Source: Prorocentrum cordatum
Lineage: Eukaryota > Sar > Dinophyceae > Prorocentrales > Prorocentraceae
Length of the DNA stretch: 64,000 nucleotides
Reading direction: 5' to 3'
Assembly: GCA_963575745.1 (NCBI GenBank)
Contig: CAUYUJ010006557.1
Coordinates: 239,001 to 303,000, forward strand
Shown: in pieces, positions 11,130-20,790 of the stretch
Layout of the letters: each line of letters opens with the position of its first letter
Position numbering within the stretch: position 1 is the stretch's first letter
Notes under the pieces: model-generated
Told to the model about the DNA's origin: nothing
Seen by the model: only the letters and a program-made list of their open reading frames with translations
The model's database searches: none
Made by a program: the position numbers and the translations under genes

Positions 11130-11950
11130 CTCCGAATGCTAAAGTGCGCACACTTTGTGACCAAAAGACTGGCTCGCACGGAACTCTCCTTTAGCCCGTG
11201 GGTAGCCTCGTTTGCTTAGCGCTTTCGAGCCATCGCGACCTGAGCCATCAGCCCCTTCCGGCTCCATCGGCAATTCGATTTCGGCCCGCTTCGGCCTCGG
11301 CCCTTTCCAGCTCCGGCCCCCGGCCGCGGCCCAGCGCCGATCCGAGAAGATCGCGCGGGGCTCCGAACGACTCGTTCGGGAAGGGGGGGAACAAGAACGG
11401 CACGAAAGGAGGAGGAGGAAGAGGAGGGGGAGGAAGAGGACGAGGAGGAGGGGGAGGAGGAGAACGAATTGCGTTCTACCGCGAATTTCGACGAGAATCC
11501 AGCCGTGGCGACGAGGGCCGCTCCAGGGTCACGCAACGCGTGGTGCAAGAACGTCTATAGAACCTTGGACAGTGAAGTATATCAGCCGCACGAGCGGCGT
11601 AACCCCGAAGTCATGAGCCAACAGGGACCCGAGAACTTGGAGTGGGAGCGGAGGGAACCCTCCCAGGAGGCCAAGGGGGCGAGAACGAAACCACGATAGC
11701 GGCATCGGTACATTTCAAACATCCCCGACATCAGGACTTCTTCCACAGCGTCGACCCCAAGAGTTCTAGACCCTTCGCCCAGGACTGGTTTTTCACCCCG
11801 ACTAGTTTCTTGGCGGTCCCGGGGCTCGGCGAGGGACCCCCGAGGCCGAAAGTGGCCAAAGCACGCCCGTCGTGCTCTCCTTCACCACGCGAGGGGGTCT
11901 GAGGGTCCTCTGATACGACGCAGCCAGGACGAGGATCAAGTCGGGTGAGA
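11130..11950. other. GGA tract and decayed repeats, no clear gene
   Basis: A GGAGGAGGAAGAGG tract occupies 11405-11465. Immediately after it, AATCCAGCCGTGGCGACGAG at 11498-11517 is the core of family 4. A fragment of family 5 (CGCCGATCCGAGAAG) is at 11335-11350. The block 11790-11905 shares a CGCGAGGGGGTCTGAGG motif with similar text near 53440. No reliable exon is seen. Confidence 0.45.
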
Positions 11951-12048
11951 ATAGATCGGGGATCTCTGAGATCCGGCGGCGGCGGAGGATGTCTCGGGCG
12001 CCGCAGCCTTCTCAGAGCGTTCCGGAACGCTCTGAAACAGATTAACCC
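11951..12048. repeat. Family 7 hairpin repeat
   Basis: The unit reads GGGGATCTCTGAGATCC, then TCTCGGGCGCC, then an inverted pair (GAGCGTTCCGGAACGCTC). Other copies are at 37841-37980 and 38396-38525. The 37.8-kb copy shows terminal inverted repeats ACAGGGATA/TATCCCTGT, suggesting a small non-autonomous element. Confidence 0.65.
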
Positions 12049-12096
12049 TCCTCCCAGCCCCGTCCGAAGAGGGTCGGCCGCCTCTCTGTAGGGGAA

Positions 12097-12172
12097 CGAA
12101 GAATGACATGAACATAAAAAACTCAGAGGTCCGCGCGGACCTCCGAGGTTTTATGTTTGTGTCATTTTTCTC
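12097..12172. mobile_element. Near-perfect palindrome, minimal family 5 element
   Basis: The arms at about 12101-12134 and 12135-12170 are almost exact reverse complements. The centre is GGTCCGCGCGGACC and the outer part AATGACATGAACATAAA/TTTATGTTTGTGTCATT. Read on the minus strand it lies just downstream of an exon-like segment. It begins after GGTCCAGAGTCGAGGAG and ends TTCGTTCCCCTACAG, a plausible 3' splice site. It shares its core with the larger family 5 elements. Confidence 0.75.
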
Positions 12173-12174
12173 TC

Positions 12175-12303
12175 CTCGACTCTGGACCACAGGGGGGGAG
12201 CCTCGTCGTCGACCAGCCGCTCTGCCACCATGGAGCCCCTCGTGGCGGCGCCGCCGCCGGAGGAGGCCGCCTGGCACAGCAGCTCCTCCAGGTGGGGCGC
12301 GGG
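12175..12303 (-). CDS. Exon candidate next to the palindrome
   Basis: The minus-strand frame gives PHLEELLCQAASSGGGAATR followed by GSMVAERLVDDEAPPLW, with strongly GC-biased third positions. The exon-like run stops where the family 5 palindrome begins and is bounded on the other side by a GGA tract. The plus strand is also open, as Glu-rich simple repeat plus an Ala/Pro stretch, so the call is tentative. No family is recognised. Confidence 0.4.
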
Positions 12304-12304
12304 A

Positions 12305-12490
12305 GGTCCGCCCCAAGAGGAGGAGGAGGAGGAGGAGGAGGACGAGGATGAGGAGGAGGAGGAGGAGGAGGAGGAGGAGGCGGAGGAGAACGCAAACCTA
12401 AGACTTATCGACGATGTTGGAGTAAACCCTGCCTCCAAGCTCCTGTTAATAGGCCCCCACAAGGGTTCATGTCCACTGAGTGCAGGAGGA
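12305..12490 (+). repeat. GGA tract with conserved downstream flank
   Basis: A GGA/GAC-rich tract (12312-12388) is followed by AAACCTAAGACTTATCGACG and AGGCCCCCACAAGGG. The same order (GGA tract, AAACCCGAGACGCATCAACG, AAGCCCCCACAAAGGGG) occurs at 16250-16440. This looks like a dispersed unit with a fixed flank and an expandable tract. Confidence 0.6.
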
Positions 12491-12499
12491 GGACCCTGA

Positions 12500-13150
12500 C
12501 ATCCTGGCGTCGTATTTTTTCCGAGCTGGGCTTCTGCGCCCGGTTTTTGGGCCAAGGGCCCCTCACAGACTTACAGGTCGGCTCAACTCAAAACACTGCG
12601 TGGAATGATTGGGATTCGGGGCCCCGATCATGATTGGTCACGATGTTGTATGTGTTCCGCTGCGTCTGATCTCAGGGGAATGCTTAAAGGTGCCAAGGAA
12701 CTCCAGGACCGAGGGATACAGGGGTCTATCCGTCCTTGCGCTCATCCTTTGCGCTTATCCGAAGGCCGTGGGAGCTGCCCACCACCTCCTTCGAGGAGGG
12801 GGATGGAGGACAGAAGATCGAGGATCGGTGATACATTCGAGCATCATGTGAATATCGGTCGGACTTCCGTTTATGGCAAGATATTGCGCACACGGTTTAG
12901 CATAGGCGGCACAAAACGGGTTTGCAGCATCGCTGCCCCACCTCCGCAGCCATTTGCCTCAGAGGCCCCAGAGAGGGCCGTGCTAGCAGCACACTGCGCA
13001 CTGTACAACAGCGTTGAGTCTGAAATCAACTCGTATGATGAGGATGCGCGGTAAGGATACAAGGGCCGGCGCTGGCGCGATGCTTCGCTGTGCGTGCGCG
13101 CCCTTCTCCGTCGAATGGACGGGGGGCGGCTAGAACGCTCACGAGTGGAA
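12500..13150. other. No gene recognised
   Basis: No repeat class from elsewhere in the window is obvious and no frame stands out as coding. A short open plus-strand segment (12840-13050) is not distinguishable from chance. Confidence 0.35.
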
Positions 13151-13153
13151 GGT

Positions 13154-13300
13154 TTAGGTCGGGCGTGTCCTCCTACAGGCGGATTTGGAACGAAAAACGA
13201 AAAACAACTAGTCCAAGCATGCTCACAAATGGTCGACAATACGCCAACAAATCGTCCCAATAATATGTTTTTGGCTATTTTTGAATCCTCCTAATTTAAA
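13154..13300 (+). mobile_element. Family 1 introner-like element, right end decayed
   Basis: The left end (TTAGGTCGGGCGTGTCCTCC, then ACAGGCGGATTTGGAACG) is a good family 1 terminus. The interior has the usual CAAATCGTCCCAA word. The right terminus is reduced to GAATCCTCCTAATTTAA, lacking the GCCCGA end. GC-rich exon-like sequence begins directly to the right (13310-13600), where a minus-strand frame is open. Confidence 0.7.
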
Positions 13301-13640
13301 AAACCGTTTTCACAAAGTGCCTTGCCCTGCGCGGCCGGCGGAGAGGCGCAAGCGCCCTGAAAACAACGGCGTGCCTGACTCTGCACGGCGCGCTCCCGGT
13401 CGCCGCACGGTGCGGGAAGCCCCCCGGCGGCACCCGAAAGAGCCCGAGCCCGACGCCACCGAAGGCAGCGCCCGCCGTCGGGCGGCGTTTACGTTGCCAC
13501 GAGGCCGAGGAAGACGCAACGCGCCCCGACGGGCCGAGATGCCGGGCCCCCGGGGAGAGGCGGAGGCGGGCACCGAGGCGGATCGCGGCGAGGAGGAGGA
13601 GGAGACAAAGAGGAGGAGAGGAATGGGAGGAGAAGGAGGA

Positions 13641-13641
<1 letters not shown>

Positions 13642-13673
<32 letters not shown>
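13642..13673 (+). repeat. CT dinucleotide microsatellite
   Basis: Sixteen uninterrupted CT units adjoin a GGA-rich stretch. The GC-rich block to its left (13310-13600) has an open minus-strand frame with Arg/Ala/Gly-rich composition that could be an exon, but nothing confirms it. Confidence 0.9.
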
Positions 13674-13676
<3 letters not shown>

Positions 13677-13895
13677 CATTCAGACCTAATCCCGCAAGCA
13701 GTTTCAGGGAAAATGACCCTGGGTTGGGGGAAAACGTCGGTGCATTCCCGCCCCTCTCTGGTGATTTGCAAGCCTGCGAGGGCTGATGCCCGCAGGCTGG
13801 GGCCAGCGCGGGGGTGCGGCACGATGCCGAAAGGCCACTCACGTCGCCAGGGCCCGGCGCAACACGAACGAGTAAGCCACATCTGTGATCCGCAC

Positions 13896-14667
13896 CTAGC
13901 AATGCTCCTCAACGGCGTCATCGATGATGAGGTTTCCAATCTCTGACTTCTGTGGGAGGAGGTAGGTGTCAGTGTCATATGCGAGCTCATACTCAATTGA
14001 ATACTTTGCGGCGCCATCGAAGTAGACGCCATACTGAACGCGGAATGTAGGATCAGGCCCCTGCCGCGCAAGACTATCAGGTGTGAACAACTCATTGTTT
14101 ACGTCCCCGAGCTCCACCTCCAAGCTGCCTCGCCATGTTGCCTCGTGGGGTCCGACCTCCAAGTAGCTGACCGCCCATGCTCCTGAGCGCCTCCGCGAAC
14201 AGGGTCTCCACTGGCACGAGCGTTCCTTGCAACTTGAACATCTCCGTAGGCTTCTCCGTCGGGCTTAGACTGTGCAGCTCGCTGTCCTTCTCCTTCACCG
14301 CCTTCAGGAGCGTCTCGTTCACTCCCTGATCTTTGGAGAGAAGCACCTCTCCTTGGAAACTGTACATAATGCGAGCGCCAGCTCCAACCAGCGTCCCAAA
14401 CATCCGAGCCCCAGCCGCCACCGTCACGCCAGCCGCCGGCACTCGCCTCTCCAGACTCTCGTTATTGCGGTCGTCTGTCGCCGCCGTCGTCAGTCCGGGT
14501 CTCGGCCTCGGCCGACATGCCCCTCGGTCGTCGTCGGGACCTGGATCTCGGAGTCCTGGTCTCTCGTCCAGTTGCCTGTCGCCTCCGTCGCAATTCTCGC
14601 TCGTCACCCGGTCCTCGAACCAGCTCCGCTGACCACTGTGATCAGGGTCGGGAGGCGGTGCGGACAC
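13896..14667 (-). pseudogene. Protein-coding segment with an apparent frameshift, unknown family
   Basis: Two minus-strand frames are clearly protein-like and abut. The upstream frame (14667 to about 14165) contains MFGTLVGAGARIMYSFQGEV, a charged helix with LLKAVKEKDSELHSLSPTEK, and ends near EALRSMGG. From about 14170 the neighbouring frame continues with SYLEVGPHEATWRGSLEVEL and later FRVQYGVYFDGAAKYSIEYE, finishing DDAVEEHC and a TAG at 13896-13898. One frame hands over to the other with no room for an intron, so a one-base indel (real decay or assembly error) is the simplest reading. The predicted 3' part has mixed charged/hydrophobic composition typical of a globular domain. I do not recognise the family. 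The ATG at 14667 is only the first in frame, and the first ~60 residues are Asp/Arg-rich and may include intron. Confidence 0.6.
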
Positions 14668-14669
14668 GG

Positions 14670-15375
14670 GGATCGAAGGATGGGGGCTGGGACGGATGTA
14701 TCAGTACTCTGGGCTCGGTACGGGGAACTCACGCGATCAAAGCCAAAAGCTGCGGGCGCACAGAAGAGCAGCGGAGGACAGGAGAAGAGCGGGAAAAGGG
14801 GCCCCAGGGGCATTTCTGGGACAGGTCCAGGCTGCGTGGCGCCTCGTGAGCGACTCTCGAGGCCCGCCCGCGGCGGTCGCAGGCCCCCGACGTCGACCGC
14901 GAACGCCTCGGGCCCCTCGGGTTCCCGCGGCTGGTCCGAGAGAGTCGGCAATATCTGGGGGGCGCGCAACATGGATTAGCGGCGGAAATCCGCGATTTCC
15001 CATGGAAACAGGACCCGTCGCTAATCCATGCACGCCTGGAACGCGCATGGCGGGGCGCGGCTGCTGGGACGCATGCCGAGGCTGGAACACAGCCGAGAGC
15101 ACACGAAGCCGCCCCGAAACCTCGAGCCCGAAACTTCTCCCCCCCCTCCCCCGGGAACAAGTCCCCTCCCGATCCCCAAGGGCTTGACGACTTCTCGTCA
15201 ATCGACTTGCGGGGATCAACCTGGACAAATCAAGGTAACTGCACATAAATCTAGACAAATCCAGGCAGACCGTGGCACATCCGGGCAAACCCAGGGACCT
15301 CCAGAGAAATCTGGAGCACGTCGAGATCGCTCCAGCACGAGTCAGGGGACGGCAGAAGTCGTGAAGCCTTTAACT
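14670..15375. other. GC-rich region with possible exon and a decayed repeat
   Basis: Both strands are open over 14800-14970, with Ala/Pro/Arg-rich translations, so coding cannot be assigned. A dyad GATTAGCGGCGG / CGTCGCTAATCC spans 14976-15026. The text at 15195-15235 (CAATCGACTTGCGGGGATCA) matches, on the other strand, the intron sequence near 39610-39633, indicating another dispersed family. Confidence 0.4.
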
Positions 15376-15377
15376 AG

Positions 15378-15596
15378 AGGCCTCCTAGAGAGGGTCAGAG
15401 CAGATGAGGTCGGAGGATCGCACCGCATCGCCATTGCATCAACGATGCACTGGCGCTGCGCCAGCGACGCTGGCGATGCATCGGCGAAGACGGCGTGAAG
15501 CAAATCGGGCTCCGCACCGAGCCGCATCGTCGATGCATCGGCGACGCGGCGCGATCCTCCGACCCCACCTGCTCGGACTCCATCTGGGAGGCCTGG
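15378..15596. mobile_element. Family 2 hairpin element
   Basis: Terminal inverted repeats AGGCCTCCTAGAG and CATCTGGGAGGCCT enclose inner arms GGTCGGAGGATCGCACCGCA and CGGCGCGATCCTCCGACCCC. The core is GATGCATCGGCGA words. Other copies are at 30131-30338, 38215-38375, 38797-39010, 50886-51081 and partly 41651-41785. The copy at 38.8-39.0 kb lies between two exons, so this family probably also makes introns. Confidence 0.8.
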
Positions 15597-15599
15597 ATT

Positions 15600-16030
15600 C
15601 ACGGCCCGAGCCCTCCGAAGGCCTCGGGGCTGGCCAAGCTGGGGGCGGCCAAGACGGGGGGCGCGCAAATCATGGCCGGCGGCATGTGCGCGGCCCAGCG
15701 GGGGGGGGGGGACGTATTGAAATGAGAAGAGGCGCCATGAAATCAGAGGAGAAACCCTGGCCCCGCCATGATATCCACCCCTCCTATTCGTCAGCCCCCT
15801 CTTTGGCGCCCTCGACCCATCTTGGAGGCCTGGACTCCCGGCCCGAACCACCCGAAGGCCGCTCGCCAGAGGCCCCTCCGCGCGAGCGCCCAGAGGCCGC
15901 GCCGGGCCCCGCGGCGCCTTCAGCGAGGCCTGGAAGTCCGCCTCCGCGAGGCCGCAAGCGGCCTGCCCGGGGTGCAGCGGCCCCCGGCGGGGAGGGGCGG
16001 GGGGGCTCTGCGGCGTCCTCCTCCCCGGGG
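15600..16030. other. GC-rich block, possible exon, uncertain strand
   Basis: The text GGAGGCCTGG then CGGCCCGAxCC occurs at 15588-15616 and again at 15821-15850, suggesting duplicated family 2 margins. Between 15860 and 16010 both strands are open with Ala/Pro/Arg-rich products. I cannot choose a frame. Confidence 0.3.
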
Positions 16031-16034
16031 GAGG

Positions 16035-16180
16035 GAGGGAGAGGATAGGATAGGAGAGGACCGATCGCGGAGCGAAGTCTCACAGGATAGGATAGGACAG
16101 AATACGATAGTAGGATAGGACCGATCGCGAAGCGAAGTGAGATAGGATAGGATAGGATAGGATAGGCTAGGACCGTTGGC
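16035..16180 (+). repeat. GGATA pentanucleotide minisatellite
   Basis: GATAGGATAGGATAG runs alternate with a longer unit containing GACCGATCGCGAAGCGAAGT, seen near 16058, 16117 and, altered, 16170. The array has a short period nested in a longer one. Confidence 0.85.
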
Positions 16181-16199
16181 GAAGCGATCGGGGAGGGAG

Positions 16200-16465
16200 G
16201 AAGGGACGGGGGGAGGAGAGGGAGCAGATGGCAGAGGACGAGGAGGCGAGGGAGGAGGGAGGAGGGAGGAGGGAGGAGGGAGGAGGGAGGAGGAGGAGGA
16301 GGAGGAGGAGGAGCATATGGCGAAGGACGAGGAGATGGAGCACGAGGGAGGAGGAGAAGGAAGAGGAGGACAAGTGTAAACCCGAGACGCATCAACGATG
16401 CTGAAATACACCATCCCTGAATAAGCCCCCACAAAGGGGTCAGATCCACTTTGGGAATTGCCCCG
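16200..16465 (+). repeat. GGAGGA tract with conserved downstream flank
   Basis: A purine tract (GGAGGGAGGAGGGAGG) covers 16230-16375. It is followed by AAACCCGAGACGCATCAACG and CCCCCACAAAGGGGTC, homologous to the flank at 12390-12470. Confidence 0.65.
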
Positions 16466-16679
16466 TTGGGGGATAAACGTGTGAACATCTTGAAGCGTGC
16501 CGAAACACTCTTCTCAGGACTGTCACGCCACGAATTAACCTGACTGTCACGTCTTGGCGAGCCTGAATCGTGCCAGAACGCGTCCTGGGACTGCAACACC
16601 GCGAATCAACGTGACTGTTGCGCCATGACAGTCCTGAACCATTCCAAATCACGATTTCTGGCACGATAACCATGAGAAC

Positions 16680-17365
16680 CGACGGAACTCCTACAAATGT
16701 TGAAAACTAATGTGCACGGCACTGAAGCGATAACCAAACGTTGAAAAGGAACCTTCCTCAATATGTGAAATTCTTGCGACGTGTCAAAACGAATGCGTGC
16801 GGCGCTAAAACGAGAACCACATGTTGAAACCGACCCGCCTTAAATCCGTGAAGCCCTTGACCACATTTGAGAACGAGTGCGCGCGGCGCTGAGGCGAGAA
16901 CCAAACTTGGAAAAAGAACCGCCCTCGGTGAGTGAAACTCTTACGACTGTTCAGCAAGAATGCGCGCGGCACTGAAGCGAGAACCACACTTTGAAAACGG
17001 CCCGCCCTCAACCCGTGAATCCCTTACATCAATTTAAAAAGAACTGTGCGCGGCGCTTCAACGATAACAAAACCTTGAAACAAAACCGCCCTCAATCCGT
17101 GAAACCCTTGCACTTGTTCAACGGATGTACGCGGCGCTAAAGCGAGAATCACAATTTGAAAACGAACCGCCCGCAATCCGTGAAACTCTTGCAAATGTTC
17201 GAAAGCAATGCGCGCGGACGCTAAGACGAGAACCAGATGTTGAAAACGACCCGCCCTCAATCCGTGAAACTCTTGCGAACTTTACCAACGAAGGCGCGCG
17301 GCGCGAAGGCGAGATCCACATGTTGAAAACGTTCCGCCCTCCAGTTGTGAAACAGTTGTCGGTTT
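16680..17365 (+). repeat. 84-bp tandem repeat, about eight units
   Basis: The word CAATCCGTGAAACTCTTGC and its variants occur with GTGAA at 16765, 16848, 16932, 17015, 17099, 17180, 17264 and 17347, spacings of 81-84 bases. Each unit also carries GCGCGGCGCTAAAGCGAGAA and TTGAAAACGACCCGCC. Because 84 is a multiple of three, long frames (28-residue repeats) are open on both strands. Composition gives no clear support for a protein. Confidence 0.9.
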
Positions 17366-17379
17366 CTAAGCGGCAGGGT

Positions 17380-18140
17380 CACACGTGGTGAGGACGTCTC
17401 AAGCGAAACGCCCGCCCGCCCTTTCGACTGGCCTCGGGGTGCGACAAGGAGGACTTATCCATACGGAAAAGGAATGGAATGACATGGATGAGGAGGAGGA
17501 GGAGGAGGAGGAGGAGGGAGCAGGAGGAGGAGGAGGAGGAGGAGAGACGAGGAGGGAGGAATACCTGGAGGAGAAGGAGCACTAGGAGTAGGTGGAACGG
17601 GAGGAGGTAAGAGGAGTGGGGAGGCCTCATCTTCTTCCTCCCCCACCTCCTCCTCTTATCATCCTCTCCATTGCTGCTGCTCTGTGCCTATTCCTCCTCC
17701 CCGTCGAAGATCGAGGCCGTTGCGCATCGACGAGGCTACGAATGGCCTCCCGCAATATCCTCCTCAATCGCCGTACCGCGAGGCACTGAATACGGGACCT
17801 GAGGTCCCGTCAGCTCATCATGAGGGGCCAAGACCACCCAATTGCCGGATCTCGTATCTCTTGGGGCGTGTCGCGTGCATTCTGGCGCAGCGAAGGATCA
17901 GTGAACATCCTGTATGTGTTTTATTGTTTCGGCCCTGGAGGGTTGTACCACGAAGGGCCTCGGGATCCTTTCCCCATAAGATGCAACCAATACCCCCAGC
18001 ATGCCCCAAAGAGCCCCCAGACGCCTCTGAAATGCTCCTGACAGGCCCCAGGAGACACCCTAGAGGCCTGACAGAGGCCTCCCAGATGCCCTTAGAAGAC
18101 CCTGAAGAGGCCCGATCAGGCCCCCCAGACACCCCCAAGA
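17380..18140. other. Purine/pyrimidine tract, short CAAGAGGCC array, no gene
   Basis: GAGGAGGAGG runs at 17488-17600 are followed by CCTCCTCC at 17640-17700. From about 17995 the CAAGAGGCC-type words start (GAGGCCTCCCAGATGCCC) and lead directly into the 90-bp array element. No exon is recognised. Confidence 0.45.
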
Positions 18141-20215
18141 GGGCCCTCCAACAAAAATTATCCTGGCGAAGGACCCGACCATATGCAATTGTGAGTACCG
18201 CAATTGTGAATATCTTCTTCGGTGGCGCTCCCTATGGGGCCACGAAACGTGTAAGGGTGTGCCGAAATGGGTGTGCGGGACGCATGTGGGCACACTCACT
18301 GGGGCCTTCGGTGGAGCTCCCTATGGGGCCACGAAACGTGCGAAAGGTGTGCCGAAATGGGTGTGCGGGACGCATGCGGGCACACCCGCTGGGACTTTCG
18401 GTGGAGCCCTCTACGGGGCCACGAAACGTGCGAGGGGTGGGCCGAAATGGGTGTGCGGGACGCGTGCGGGCACACCCACTGGGGCCTTCGGCGGAGCTCC
18501 CTATGGGGCCACGAAACGCGTGAAGGGTCACGAAACGCGAGAGGGGTGTGCCGACATGGGTGTGCGGGACGCATGCGGGCGGCAGCACTGGGGCCTTCGG
18601 CGGAGCTCCCTATGGGGCCACGAAACGTGTGAAGGGTATGCCGAAATGGGTGTGCGGGACGCATGCGGGCGGCAGCACTGGGACCTTCGGTGGAGCCCCC
18701 TACGGGGCCACGAAACGTGCGAGAGGTGTGCCGAAATGGGTGTGCGGGACGCATGCGGGCACACCCACTGCGGCCTTCGGTGGAGCTCCCTATGGGACCA
18801 CGAAACGTGTGAGGGGTCACGAAACGCGTGAGGGGTGTGCCGAAATGGGTGTGCGGGACGCATGCGGGCACACCCACTGGGGCCTTCGGTGGAGCTCCCT
18901 ATGGGGCCACGAAACGTGTGAAGGGTATGCCGAAATGGGTGTGCGTGACGCATGCGGGCACACCAACTGGGACCTTCGGCGGAGCTCCCTACGGGGCCAC
19001 GAAACGCGTGAGGGGTGCGCCGAAATGGGTGGGCGTGGCGCATGCGGGCGGCAGCACTGGGGCCTTCGGTGGAGCCCCCTGTGGGGCCACGAAACGTGTG
19101 AGGGTGTGCCGACATGAATGTGCGGGACGCATGCGGGCACACCAACCGGGACCTTCGGTGGAGCTCCCTATGGGGCCACGAAACGTGCGAGGGGTGTGCC
19201 GAAATGGGCGTGCGTGACGCATGCGGGCGGCAGCACTGGGGCCTTCGGCGGAGCTCCCTATGGGGCCACGAAACGTGTGAGGGGTGTGCCGAATTGGGTG
19301 TGCGTGACGCATGCGGGCGGCAGCACTGGGGCCTTCGGCGGAGCTCCCTATGGGGCCACGAAACGTGTGAGGGGTGTGCCGAATTGGGTGTGCGTGACGC
19401 ATGCGGGCGGCAGGGGCCTTCGGGGGCTCCCTATGGGGCCACGAAACGTGTGAGGGGTGTGCCGAATTGGGTGTGCCGCATGCGGGCGGCAGCACTGGGG
19501 CCTTCGGCGGAGCTCCCTATGGGGCCACGAAACGTGTGAGGGGTGTGCCGAATTGGGTGTGCGTGACGCATGCGGGCGGCAGCACTGGGGCCTTCGGCGG
19601 AGCTGGGGCCACGAAACGTGTGAGGGGTGTGCCGAATTGGGTGTGCGTGCGGGCGGCAGCACTGGGGCCTTCGGCGGAGCTCCCTATGGGGCCACGAAGC
19701 GTGTGAGGGGTGTGCCGAATTGGGTGTGCGTGGCGCATGCGGGCGGCAGCACTGGGGCCTTCGGCGGGGCTCCCTATGGGGCCACGAAACGTGTGAGGGG
19801 TGTGCCGAATGGGCGTGCGTGACGCATGCGGGCGGCAGCACTGGGGCCTTCGGCGGAGCTCCCTATGGGGCCACGAAACGTGTGAGGGGTGTGCCGAATT
19901 GGGTGTGCGTGACGCATGCGGGCGGCAGCACTGGGGCCTTCGGCGGAGCTCCCTATGGGGCCACGAAACGTGTGAGGGGTGTGCCGAATTGGGTGTGCGT
20001 GATGCATGCGGGCGGCAGCACTGGGGCCTTCGGCGGAGCTCCCTATGGGGCTACGAAACGCTGTACTGGGTGGGTGAAACGCAGGGAAGAGGGGGAGGAG
20101 GGAGGAGGGAGGAGGGGGAGGAGGCAGCGGGAGGAAGGAGAACGCGGGGCACCGTCTCTTCAAAACGAGGACCCAACACCACAGGACGGTTGGGAAAAAC
20201 AAGAGGCATCCAAGA
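18141..20215 (+). repeat. Array element copy 1: 90-bp tandem repeats with conserved ends
   Basis: The left end (AAATTATCCTGGCGAAGG then GTGAGTACCGCAATTGTGAA) leads into about 20 copies of a 90-bp unit. Each unit carries GGAGCTCCCTATGGGGCCAC, GAAACGTGTGAGGGGTGTGC and GCATGCGGGCGGCAGCACTG. Some units are internally deleted (near 19410, 19475, 19600 and 19645). The right end has TCTTCAAAACGAGGACCCAA at 20158-20177 and ACCACAGGACGGTTGGG. The same two ends bound the array on the opposite strand at 51120-53345. The 30-residue repeat translations (GAFGGAPYGATKRV) are open in several frames and probably not a protein. Confidence 0.9.
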
Positions 20216-20790
20216 GGCCCCCAATAGACCCCCGAGATGCCACCGAGAGGCATCTCAAGAGACCCCTGACATCCAAGAGGCTTTTGACCTACAACCTAGG
20301 CACGGTGGCGGTATGGACAGACGACCACTGGACAAATCAAGTATTTGATTGCGCTTCGGGTCTTCGTGTGGGTCGCTATGAATGCTTCTGGGGACCCTGG
20401 GGACGCCCTATGCCTCCTCTTGCTGCTCCTTCTCCTGGACGCCCGCCTCGGCGAAAACACATTTGGCCTCCCGAAATCTGTCCCTGCACACAGGGGGGGC
20501 TGTGCAGCTGCCTTCCCCTCCTCGAAGGTGTCTTTAAACGCTGATGTCAGCCAGCGCAAACCCCATAGAATGTGCTTCCGGCAATCAATCAATGGTGTGC
20601 AATCTATGAGGAGCAATCCATGTTTTGCATTATCCGCCGCTGTGCCGCTGGGCACGGAGTGGGCGCGTCCTCAGATTCTTTGTCCAATCCTCTAAGCCCC
20701 AATCCTCACTCCTGAGAGTCTTCAAAGGGCCAGGGGGCCACATTGTCAGATTTGGCGAGACTTCTCGCGCCGTGTCGCGGCTTCTCGCTT
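20216..20790. other. Short CAAGAGGCC stretch and unremarkable sequence
   Basis: CAAGAGGCC-type words at 20205-20285 end in a GGCACGGTGGCGGTATGG motif, the same terminator seen at 3331. The rest to 20790 shows nothing I can identify. Confidence 0.4.

Noticed and set aside
18215-20070. Possible 30-residue repeat protein in the 90-bp array
   Set aside because: Several frames on both strands are open, units contain non-multiple-of-three deletions that shift frame, and the same array occurs in an intron on the opposite strand.
18215-20070. CRISPR array
   Set aside because: The 90-bp units are contiguous tandem repeats without unique spacers, and the genome appears eukaryotic.
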